From MED-G78 sp964546275 (lineage in GTDB: Bacteria > Pseudomonadota > Gammaproteobacteria > Magnimaribacterales > D2472): a stretch of 38,577 nt of DNA. The stretch covers positions 1-38,577 of the forward strand of contig CAZJJG010000011.1 of assembly GCA_964546275.1 (NCBI GenBank). The letters are read 5' to 3'. A program made the translations under genes and the position numbers. The notes beneath the pieces are model-generated. The model was not told the origin of the DNA. It saw only the letters and a list, made by a program, of their open reading frames with translations, and did not search any database. Of this stretch, positions 32,544 through 38,577 are shown one piece after another (positions within the stretch are counted from its first letter, which is position 1; every line of letters begins with the position of its first letter).

Positions 32544-32795
32544 ATGATAGAAAATTTCTTACAATATGGTCAGTGGGTAGTCTTAGTCTTAAGTATTTAT
32601 AGTTTGTATCTGGTTAGCTCTATTAAGCATGAAACAAGATTAAATGGTTATATATTTACTGCAATCAGCAGATTTAGCGGAGCTCTCATATTTCTTGTTG
32701 TAGATTTACCTGCATTTGTTATCGCTAATTTAATTCAAACTTATATAGCAATTAAAGGTTATCTTGATAATAAAAAAGCAGGGAAAGAGAATTAA
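32544..32795 (+). CDS. Small polytopic membrane protein (83 aa)
   Basis: An 83-residue protein with about three hydrophobic segments (8-25, 45-56 and 58-72). It reads G-Q-W-V-V-L-V-L-S-I-Y-S-L-Y-L-V, then I-S-R-F-S-G-A-L-I-F-L-V-V-D, then V-I-A-N-L-I-Q-T-Y-I-A-I-K-G-Y. The size and N-L-x-Q-x-x-I-A-x-K-G end resemble small PnuC-like or CBU_0592-type proteins, but that is weak. Its TAA stop shares the palindrome TTAA with the stop of the convergent DUF885 gene. Confidence 0.6.
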   Translation: MIENFLQYGQWVVLVLSIYSLYLVSSIKHETRLNGYIFTAISRFSGALIFLVVDLPAFVIANLIQTYIAIKGYLDNKKAGKEN

Positions 32796-34531
32796 GCCTT
32801 AGAATTTATCCATTCGTCGATATACATCTCTAGTGTTGATAAAGGCAGAGCGCCTCTTTTTAAAACTTCATAGTGGAATTCTTTTATATCAAAGCCTTCA
32901 CCTAATGCATTTTGAGATTTTTCTCTTAATTCTAAAATTTTCATTTGTCCAATTTTATATGCAAGAGCTTGCCCTGGCCAATTAATATACCTATCCACTT
33001 CATTAATAATATCTTGCTTACTTTTAGCAGAGTTTTCTAAAAAGTAATTAATAGAATCATCTCTAGACCAGTCCTTGTAATGCATTCCAGTGTCAACAAC
33101 TAACCTGATAGCTCTCCACATTTCATACGTCAATTGACCAAATTCTGAATAAGGATCTTTATATAAACCCAAATCATATCCTAGAGCTTCACTATAAAGA
33201 CCCCAGCCTTCAACAAAAGCAGTAATTCCTCCATATTTTCTAAATTTAGGTAAGTCTAATTCCATATTGATTGATATCTGCAAATGATGACCTGGCATAG
33301 CCTCGTGAACGGTGAGGACCTCTATTTCATATTTAGGTCTTACCTCTGGTCTGTAAAGATTTACATAATAGTAACCAGCCCTTGTACCATCTGCAGCTGG
33401 AGGTTGATAGTAGGCTGTAGTTGTATCAGGGGCGCTCTCCATTGGAATTTGTCTAATGCCATATGGGATTGAAGGCAAATAACTGAATAGATTAACTAAT
33501 TCTGGATCTATTCTTTTAGCTGTAGCTAAATATTCAGTAAGTAGATCATCAGGATTATCAAAATAAAATTGAGGATCTGATCTTAAGTATTCTAAAAATT
33601 CTCTAAAAGAACCATCCCATTTTACCTCTTCAACTATTTCCAACATTTTAGTTTTTATTCGAGCAACTTCATCTAAGCCAATTTGATGAACTTCATTAGG
33701 ATGTAATTGAGTGGTAGTAAATTTTTTTGTTAAAGCTTCGTAATACTTGGCTCCATTAGGAATTTTATTAATACCTATAGAGTCTCGACACATAGGCAGA
33801 TATTCACTGTTAAAAAAATTATAGAGTTTTATATATGCAGGAATAACAGTTTTTTGAATAATCACTGTTGCTTCATTTTGAATTCGTTGTTTATCTTCAA
33901 TATTAATAGAAGAGGGCATTTCAATAAAAGCTTTATTAAACGGGCTATCTTTAGCTGTTGAAAAGGCCTGAGCTTTAATCTGATCAAGGACTCTTTGCAT
34001 AAGAATACGAGGCGGCATAATATTATCAGCCATTCCAGCTTTTGCTACATCAATATGTGAGTCGATATAGTGATCAATTTTAGATAGTCTCGATAACCAA
34101 TCTTCATAATGCTTAACCGATCTAAGAGGAAGAGTTTCAGCAGACTCATGTTGAAGTTGAATACCGCCTCTATGACTAAAAGGCATTAAAAAATTTTTAA
34201 ACTGATAAAGCTCTGTAGAGTTTATATATTGATCTTTAAATAATTGAAGATTCAGCAGATTATCATCGCTGAATGCATCACTATCTAGCTGATTAAGTTG
34301 AGTTAATATCTTAAGATCATGCTCATAATTAGTTTTAATCTTTTCAACTGAATACTCTGGCCATTGATCATTCTTATCAAGGTTTCCCATGCTTGATGCA
34401 TATAAAGGATTCTCATCAATACCTCTTTGCCATTCTGATTGCATTAGCTCTTCAAACACATTCTCATCTGAATTATCAGAACATGAAGATATTAAAAAGA
34501 AGAGAGGAAGTAAATAACTAAGATTCTTCAC
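32792..34531 (-). CDS. DUF885 family lipoprotein, metallopeptidase-like
   Basis: A 579-residue protein. A signal peptide ends in the lipobox I-S-S-C with C17, so it should be lipidated and periplasmic. The DUF885 core has the metal-binding H-E-A-M-P-G-H-H-L-Q motif, then E-G-W-G-L-Y-S-E, and W-P-G-Q-A-L-A-Y-K-I-G near the end. The family is thought to be metallopeptidase-like, but substrates are unknown. The real start is GTG at 34531, one base after the ETF-QO stop. A 63-codon open extension further upstream overlaps ETF-QO and would bury the signal peptide. Confidence 0.9.
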   Translation of the reverse strand: MKNLSYLLPLFFLISSCSDNSDENVFEELMQSEWQRGIDENPLYASSMGNLDKNDQWPEYSVEKIKTNYEHDLKILTQLNQLDSDAFSDDNLLNLQLFKDQYINSTELYQFKNFLMPFSHRGGIQLQHESAETLPLRSVKHYEDWLSRLSKIDHYIDSHIDVAKAGMADNIMPPRILMQRVLDQIKAQAFSTAKDSPFNKAFIEMPSSINIEDKQRIQNEATVIIQKTVIPAYIKLYNFFNSEYLPMCRDSIGINKIPNGAKYYEALTKKFTTTQLHPNEVHQIGLDEVARIKTKMLEIVEEVKWDGSFREFLEYLRSDPQFYFDNPDDLLTEYLATAKRIDPELVNLFSYLPSIPYGIRQIPMESAPDTTTAYYQPPAADGTRAGYYYVNLYRPEVRPKYEIEVLTVHEAMPGHHLQISINMELDLPKFRKYGGITAFVEGWGLYSEALGYDLGLYKDPYSEFGQLTYEMWRAIRLVVDTGMHYKDWSRDDSINYFLENSAKSKQDIINEVDRYINWPGQALAYKIGQMKILELREKSQNALGEGFDIKEFHYEVLKRGALPLSTLEMYIDEWINSKA

Positions 34532-34532
34532 A

Positions 34533-36161
34533 TTACATATTTGGATAATTAGGTCCGCCAGGGCCTTCAGGTGAAACCCATTTAATATTTTGAGAAGGAT
34601 CTTTAATATCACAAGTTTTACAATGAACACAATTTTGAGCATTAATAACAAATTTACTTTCACCGTCTTTCTCAACAACCTCATAGACTCCTGCAGGACA
34701 ATACCTTTGAGCGGGTTCATCGTATAAAGGAAGATTTACTAGAATAGGTATAGAGGGATCCTTAAGTTGAAGATGGCACGGCTGATCTTCTTCATGATTG
34801 GTATTAGAGAGATAAACAGAGCTGAGTTTATCAAATGAATAAACACCATCAGGTTTAGGATAGTCTATCTTCTTAGCTTTATCAGCTGTGATTAGACATT
34901 CATGATCTGGAGTAGGGTTGTTGAGAGTAAAAGGTAAATTACCCCTAAAAATAAATTGATCAATAGCATTAAATGCAGCACCTATTAGCGCACCGAATTT
35001 ATGAAACAATGGACCAAAATTTCGTGATTTATATAATTCAGAATGAATCCATGACTCTTCAATTAATTTATCATACCCATACTCATCACTTGGGTTAGTA
35101 AGTTTATTATGAATATATTCTCCAGCAATGATTCCAGACTTCATAGCTGTATGCGAGCCTTTAATTTTAGAGAAGACTAAAACCCCAGCATTATCACCAA
35201 CAATCAAGCCACCAGAAAATTCCATTTTAGGTAAAGATTGAAGACCACCTTTTATTAAAGCTCTTGCTCCGTATGAAATTCTTTCACCACCTTTTAAATG
35301 CGAGGATATTGCAGGATGAGTTTTCCATGTTTGAAATTCATCAAAAGGACTTAAGTAAGGATTTTTATAATCCAAAGGAACGACATATCCTAAATAGATT
35401 TCTTCATTTTCACCATGGTAAAGGTAGGAACCAGAAGGGGTGTCTGTGCTTGTTGGCCAGCCATTTGTATGCATAACTAAACCGGGCTCATGTTGTTCAG
35501 CTGGAATTTTCCATACTTCTTTAAAGCCAATTCCATAATGTTGAGGGTCCTTACCGTCATCTAATTTATATTTTGATATCAGCTCTTTACCTAAGTGGCC
35601 TCTACAACCTTCAGCAAAAATAGTGTGCTTAGCTCTTATTTCAATACCAGGCTCAAATCCGCCTTTCTCAGAGCCATCCATTGCTATACCCATATCACCG
35701 GTTTGAACTCCAACCACTTGATCATTTTCATAAATAATTTTACTTGCGGGAAAGCCAGCAAATATCTCAACACCTAAATTTTCAGCATGTTCGCCCAACC
35801 ATCTGCATAGGTTGCCAAGACTTAAGACATAATTTCCATGATTGTTCATAGGAGGCATGATAAAAGCAGGAACAGGAATCGCTATATTTTTTAAAAGGAA
35901 TTTTAGTTTATCTTTTGTTACCGGAGTATTAAGCGGAGCTCCTAATTCTTTCCAGTTAGGAATTAATTCATTGAGAGCTGTGGGCTGAAAAACATTACCA
36001 GAGAGAATATGAGCTCCAACTTCTGAGCCTTTTTCTAAAAGACAGATACTGTAATCGGTGTTATGTTCTTGATTAAGTTGTGCAAATTTAATAGCTGTTG
36101 CTAAACCTGAAGGACCGCCTCCAACAACAACAACGTCATACTCCATTACTTCTCTTTCCAT
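34533..36161 (-). CDS. Electron transfer flavoprotein-ubiquinone oxidoreductase (ETF-QO)
   Basis: A 542-residue inner-membrane flavoprotein that passes electrons from reduced ETF to ubiquinone. The N-terminal FAD loop is V-V-V-G-G-G-P-S-G (11-19), with E-K-G-S-E-V-G-A-H following. The C-terminus carries the [4Fe-4S] cysteines in R-Y-C-P-A-G-V-Y-E and N-C-V-H-C-K-T-C-D-I-K-D-P. It ends P-E-G-P-G-G-P-N-Y, as usual. GGGAAATTAGAT precedes the ATG. It is divergent from etfBA across a 130-base gap that must hold both promoters. Confidence 0.97.
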   Translation of the reverse strand: MEREVMEYDVVVVGGGPSGLATAIKFAQLNQEHNTDYSICLLEKGSEVGAHILSGNVFQPTALNELIPNWKELGAPLNTPVTKDKLKFLLKNIAIPVPAFIMPPMNNHGNYVLSLGNLCRWLGEHAENLGVEIFAGFPASKIIYENDQVVGVQTGDMGIAMDGSEKGGFEPGIEIRAKHTIFAEGCRGHLGKELISKYKLDDGKDPQHYGIGFKEVWKIPAEQHEPGLVMHTNGWPTSTDTPSGSYLYHGENEEIYLGYVVPLDYKNPYLSPFDEFQTWKTHPAISSHLKGGERISYGARALIKGGLQSLPKMEFSGGLIVGDNAGVLVFSKIKGSHTAMKSGIIAGEYIHNKLTNPSDEYGYDKLIEESWIHSELYKSRNFGPLFHKFGALIGAAFNAIDQFIFRGNLPFTLNNPTPDHECLITADKAKKIDYPKPDGVYSFDKLSSVYLSNTNHEEDQPCHLQLKDPSIPILVNLPLYDEPAQRYCPAGVYEVVEKDGESKFVINAQNCVHCKTCDIKDPSQNIKWVSPEGPGGPNYPNM

Positions 36162-36291
36162 ATCTAATTTCCCTTATATATGAACTGAATTTATATCTAT
36201 CAATATCTCCCATTTATATCTTTAGATAATTTACAAAAAACATTACAATTATACAGTTTTTAAAATCATCAATATATATACTGAGGAAAAT

Positions 36292-37044
36292 ATGAAAATC
36301 TTAGTTCCAATCAAACGCGTAGTCGATTATAACGTAAAAGTTAGACCCTTATCTGATCAATCTAATGTAGATTTAAATAATGTAAAGATGTCTGTTAATC
36401 CTTTTTGTGAAATTGCTTTAGAAGAAGCAGTACGATTAAAAGAGTCAGGTGCAGCCACTGAAGTTATAGCGGTATCGGTAGGACTTCAAGCATCACAAGA
36501 ACAACTAAGAACTGCCTTAGCTCTTGGTGCTGATAGAGCAATTTTAGTTGAGTCTGAAAATTTAGTTGAGCCGTTAGTTGTAGCTAAAGCTCTTGCTAAA
36601 GTTTGTGCAGATGAAGCTCCAAACTTAATTATTCTAGGAAAACAAGCTATTGATGGCGACAACAATCAAACAGGTCAAATGCTTGCAGCTCTTATGGGGT
36701 ATTCTCAAGCTACCAATGCTTCTGAAATAAAACTTTCAGCTGACTCAGCAGATGTTACTAGAGAAATCGACGGTGGTCTTCAAACTATCAAGGTTAGCCT
36801 TCCAGCTATTGTCACAACTGACCTGAGACTTAATGAGCCAAGATATGCATCTTTACCTAATATCATGAAAGCAAAAAAGAAAGAACTTAATACTATTAAT
36901 TTAAGTGATATGGGTTTTGATACAGCTACAAGAACAGAGTTAATCTCAGTAGAACTTCCTCCACAAAGAGCGGCTGGAGTAATAGTTGAATCAGTTGATG
37001 AACTTATAGATAAACTTAAAAATGAAGCGAAGGTGATTTCATGA
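36292..37044 (+). CDS. etfB: Electron transfer flavoprotein beta subunit
   Basis: A 250-residue AMP-binding subunit of the ETF heterodimer. It opens M-K-I-L-V-P-I-K-R-V-V-D-Y-N-V-K-V-R. The conserved central G-K-Q-A-I-D-G-D-N-N-Q-T-G-Q-M and the L-R-L-N-E-P-R-Y-A-S-L-P-N-I-M-K-A-K-K-K motif are present. With EtfA it accepts electrons from acyl-CoA dehydrogenases and passes them to ETF-QO. GAGGAAA precedes the ATG. The stop overlaps the etfA start by 4 bases (ATGA). Confidence 0.97.
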   Translation: MKILVPIKRVVDYNVKVRPLSDQSNVDLNNVKMSVNPFCEIALEEAVRLKESGAATEVIAVSVGLQASQEQLRTALALGADRAILVESENLVEPLVVAKALAKVCADEAPNLIILGKQAIDGDNNQTGQMLAALMGYSQATNASEIKLSADSADVTREIDGGLQTIKVSLPAIVTTDLRLNEPRYASLPNIMKAKKKELNTINLSDMGFDTATRTELISVELPPQRAAGVIVESVDELIDKLKNEAKVIS

Positions 37045-37970
37045 AAATATTAGTTATAGCAGAACACGACAATACTAACTTAAAAGGATCTACAAATTCT
37101 ACGATAGCGGCAGCTAAAGAAATTGGTTCGGATATAAGCGTGCTTGTAGCTGGACAGTCTTGTGGTGATGTTGCCTCAGAGGTTTCTAAGCTTGATGGCG
37201 TAACCCAAGTGATGATGGCTGATGATGCAGTTTATGCAAATTTTCTAGCGGAAGATTTAGCTAAATTAGTCGAGTCAGTATCAGCAGATTTTGAATACAT
37301 ACTAGCTCCTGCAACTACTTTTGGAAAAAATTTCTTACCAAGAGTCTCAGCATTACTAGATTCACAACAGATATCTGAAATAACTGAAGTTGTTAGTGGT
37401 GATACATTTAAAAGACCTATTTATGCAGGTAGTTGTATAGCTACCGTTAAAACTCTTGAAGCTAAAAAAATTATATCAGTAAGATCTACAGCCTTTGATG
37501 GTGTTACAGCTGGATCCGCTGAAGCTCCTATTGTGAGTATTGCTGCTGTTGATTCTACTAACGTAGCATCTTTTGTTAATGAAGAGCTTGCAGTAAGTGA
37601 TAGACCTGAATTGACCGCTGCTGATATTGTCATATCAGGTGGAAGAGGGATGCAGTCAGGCGATAACTTCCATTTGCTAGATAGTATTGCAGATAAATTA
37701 GGTGCTGCTGTTGGAGCTTCTAGAGCTGCAGTAGATGCTGGCTTTGTTCCTAATGACTATCAAGTTGGCCAAACAGGTAAAATTGTTGCTCCTGATTTAT
37801 ATGTAGCTGTTGGAATTTCTGGAGCTATTCAGCATTTAGCTGGCATGAAGGACTCTAAAGTTATAGTAGCAATCAACAAGGATGAAGATGCACCAATATT
37901 CCAAGTAGCTGACTATGGTCTTGTTGCAGATTTATTTGATGCTCTTCCAGAACTAGATTCTAAATTATAG
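37041..37970 (+). CDS. etfA: Electron transfer flavoprotein alpha subunit
   Basis: A 309-residue FAD-binding subunit. The C-terminal FAD domain has S-G-G-R-G-M-Q (about 199-205), G-Q-T-G-K-I-V-A-P-D-L-Y, A-V-G-I-S-G-A-I-Q-H-L-A-G-M and A-I-N-K-D-E-D-A-P-I-F-Q-V-A-D-Y-G-L-V. All are in standard EtfA order. It is the distal gene of the etfBA pair, overlapping etfB by 4 bases. No strong terminator follows. Confidence 0.97.
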   Translation: MKILVIAEHDNTNLKGSTNSTIAAAKEIGSDISVLVAGQSCGDVASEVSKLDGVTQVMMADDAVYANFLAEDLAKLVESVSADFEYILAPATTFGKNFLPRVSALLDSQQISEITEVVSGDTFKRPIYAGSCIATVKTLEAKKIISVRSTAFDGVTAGSAEAPIVSIAAVDSTNVASFVNEELAVSDRPELTAADIVISGGRGMQSGDNFHLLDSIADKLGAAVGASRAAVDAGFVPNDYQVGQTGKIVAPDLYVAVGISGAIQHLAGMKDSKVIVAINKDEDAPIFQVADYGLVADLFDALPELDSKL

Positions 37971-38157
37971 ATTTTAGGTTCAGATAAGTTATTTTCTATT
38001 AAGTTAGTAGAATTTTCTTGTGCTTCAGCATCTTTAGCATTTACACTGCGATTTCTAATAGGTGCATCCTCTCCCTTATCGCGACGGCTTTAATAGATGT
38101 TGTACTTGTTAGTTCATCTTAAATTTCTTTTTATTCCAATCTATGTCAATATAATTT

Positions 38158-38241
38158 GTGGAAAATAAAGAATTCAATACCTTCCCTATAGTGCTGCCAA
38201 TCCTAGTGATGATAATAATAGTAGCTAAGTACTTTCAGTAA
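38158..38241 (+). CDS. Doubtful micro-ORF, 27 aa, hydrophobic
   Basis: A GTG at 38158 opens 27 codons. A polar start (M-E-N-K-E-F) is followed by a strongly hydrophobic run, and the frame ends in TAA at 38239-38241. The next micro-ORF's ATG follows immediately. It could be a membrane micro-protein or a leader peptide. It could also be chance, since AT-rich DNA encodes hydrophobic runs easily. No family is recognised. Confidence 0.2.
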   Translation: MENKEFNTFPIVLPILVMIIIVAKYFQ

Positions 38242-38325
38242 ATGAAGAAACTCTTAATAATATTAATACTTATAGTTTTTGCTATAACTGCTTATAGCGA
38301 TTTAGCTCTCCCAGTCCTATCTTAG
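38242..38325 (+). CDS. Doubtful micro-ORF, 27 aa, signal-peptide-like
   Basis: An ATG at 38242 abuts the previous stop and opens 27 codons. They begin M-K-K-L-L-I-I-L-I-L-I-V-F-A and end at TAG 38323-38325, just inside a small hairpin with T-run. The basic-then-hydrophobic layout is like a signal peptide whose mature part is missing, so it may be the 5' relic of a broken exported-protein gene. It may also be a true micro-protein. Confidence 0.22.
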   Translation: MKKLLIILILIVFAITAYSDLALPVLS

Positions 38326-38336
38326 TAGGCTTTTTT
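38316..38336 (+). terminator. Weak hairpin with T-run
   Basis: CCTA (38316-38319), loop TCTTAG, TAGG (38326-38329), then C and six Ts (38331-38336). The four-base GC-containing stem can be extended by an imperfect A-G/T-T pairing past one mismatch. The position just after the micro-ORFs fits a rho-independent terminator, but the stem is short. Confidence 0.35.
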
Positions 38337-38387
38337 ATATGCCAGGCATTTCTATAGGCCAGTAAGATTTTGGTTTATACTTTTGGT

Positions 38388-38570
38388 ATGAAAAAACTAT
38401 TAGCGAAATATGGAAAACATTTTCGGATAATTACACTTTGTATCTCCATTTTTGCCACCTATGATTATTTCTATGGTGAAGGAATTTTCTTTGAAATATT
38501 AGCTTTGCCCATATTAATTCTATTATATTATTTTGGATTTGTTTCAGACGGCAAGGGCAAGGCAAATTAG
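38388..38570 (+). CDS. Small membrane protein (60 aa)
   Basis: A 60-residue protein from the ATG at 38388. A basic N-terminus (M-K-K-L-L-A-K-Y-G-K) is followed by a first hydrophobic segment (R-I-I-T-L-C-I-S-I-F-A), a short turn with D-Y-F-Y-G-E-G-I, and a second segment (L-A-L-P-I-L-I-L-L-Y-Y-F-G). It ends with a basic tail. A TTG 18 bases upstream could extend it. Predicted to be a two-helix inner-membrane protein of unknown function. Confidence 0.5.
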   Translation: MKKLLAKYGKHFRIITLCISIFATYDYFYGEGIFFEILALPILILLYYFGFVSDGKGKAN

Positions 38571-38577
38571 AAGAATA

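Larger units (their letters stand above)
37971..38387. other. Longest gene-poor stretch: no convincing gene
   Basis: This 417-base stretch is the only one above 300 bases without a clear gene. It contains two adjacent plus-strand micro-ORFs (38158-38241 and 38242-38325, listed separately) and a weak hairpin. On the minus strand, between about 37971 and 38081, there is an open frame that looks like coding DNA (S-R-R-D-K-G-E-D-A-P-I-R-N-R-S-V-N-A-K-D), but it has no start codon and is closed by TAA just upstream. It may be a decayed gene. I see no tRNA, repeat or operator. Confidence 0.5.

Noticed and set aside
34532..34720. 63-codon N-terminal extension of the DUF885 gene
   Set aside because: It overlaps the iron-sulphur end of ETF-QO in another frame and would place residues before a clear lipoprotein signal peptide; GTG 34531 is a better start.
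36162..36291. Specific -35/-10 promoter boxes between ETF-QO and etfB
   Set aside because: TTTACA and TATACA can be picked out but with 14-base spacing; the region surely holds promoters, yet I cannot place them credibly.
37950..37985. Possible terminator after etfA (CTAAA...TTTAG)
   Set aside because: Five-base all-AT arms apart from one pair, asymmetrical bulge in the outer stem, and no T-run; too weak to call.
1..38577. tRNA, rRNA, CRISPR array, insertion sequence, integrase, phage or toxin-antitoxin genes
   Set aside because: Gaps are short and none shows cloverleaf-like sequence, regular repeats or transposase/integrase motifs; small genes in the 2-7 kb island do not resemble known toxin-antitoxin pairs.

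Overview
The window is strongly AT-rich and gene-dense. Intergenic gaps are very short, adjacent genes often overlap, and TTG and GTG starts are common. The core genes are Gram-negative and look gammaproteobacterial: LolCDE-type lipoprotein export, ExbB/ExbD, MsbA, LpxK, KdsB, MurB, YajQ, DUF1285, DUF2256, ferrochelatase, and a Pseudomonas/Xanthomonas-type TrpRS. Together with the ETF/ETF-QO block and several lipid-type enzymes, this suggests a streamlined marine gammaproteobacterium of the SAR86 kind. That assignment is inference from composition and gene content; no rRNA or other definitive marker is present.

Layout. (1) 1-2.0 kb, minus strand: a Spinster-like MFS transporter and an unrecognised 155-aa protein; a possible glycosidase-like fragment runs off the left edge. 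(2) 2.1-7.4 kb: an island of small, mostly uncharacterised genes mixed with a secreted PHP-domain protein, an ABM-fold monooxygenase-like protein, a GFA/CENP-V zinc protein, YajQ (minus strand) and a DUF2237 protein. Three very small genes missed by ordinary length cut-offs occur in the window: 4308-4487, 6717-6893 and 32356-32502 (DUF2256). (3) 7.4-9.5 kb: a membrane protein, a crotonase and a Rossmann-fold oxidoreductase on alternating strands. (4) 9.6-16.3 kb, plus strand: a tightly packed run of TetR regulator, PaaI thioesterase, HD protein with a complete dinuclear-metal ligand set, DUF3089 hydrolase, second alpha/beta hydrolase, GPH-type symporter, DUF1145 protein and MATE exporter. (5) 16.3-17.75 kb, minus strand: a DUF349 protein. 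(6) 17.8-32.8 kb, plus strand, almost without gaps: trpS, an unknown gene, an MFS transporter, hemH, a DECR1-like 2,4-dienoyl-CoA reductase, an aldehyde dehydrogenase, then the envelope block lolC/E-lolD-exbB-exbD-msbA/lpxK-kdsB-murB, followed by LysE, DUF1285, DUF2256 and a small membrane protein. (7) 32.8-38.0 kb: a DUF885 lipoprotein and ETF-QO on the minus strand, divergent from etfB-etfA. (8) 38.0-38.6 kb: a sparse tail with a small membrane protein and two doubtful micro-ORFs.

How the genes fit together. The envelope block links lipid A synthesis and export (LpxK, MsbA), Kdo activation (KdsB), peptidoglycan precursor synthesis (MurB), lipoprotein release (LolC/E-LolD) and an ExbBD energiser. 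MsbA and LpxK are a single 919-codon reading frame, the most notable feature here. ETF, ETF-QO, the crotonase, the dienoyl-CoA reductase, the thioesterase and the aldehyde dehydrogenase fit fatty-acyl or aldehyde oxidation feeding the quinone pool.

I found no rRNA, tRNA, CRISPR array, insertion sequence, integrase or phage gene. I do not see a clear new defence or mobile system. The best leads are the MsbA-LpxK fusion, a pair of paralogous unknown proteins (1485-1952 and 5883-6173), and the HD-domain protein in the TetR-led operon.
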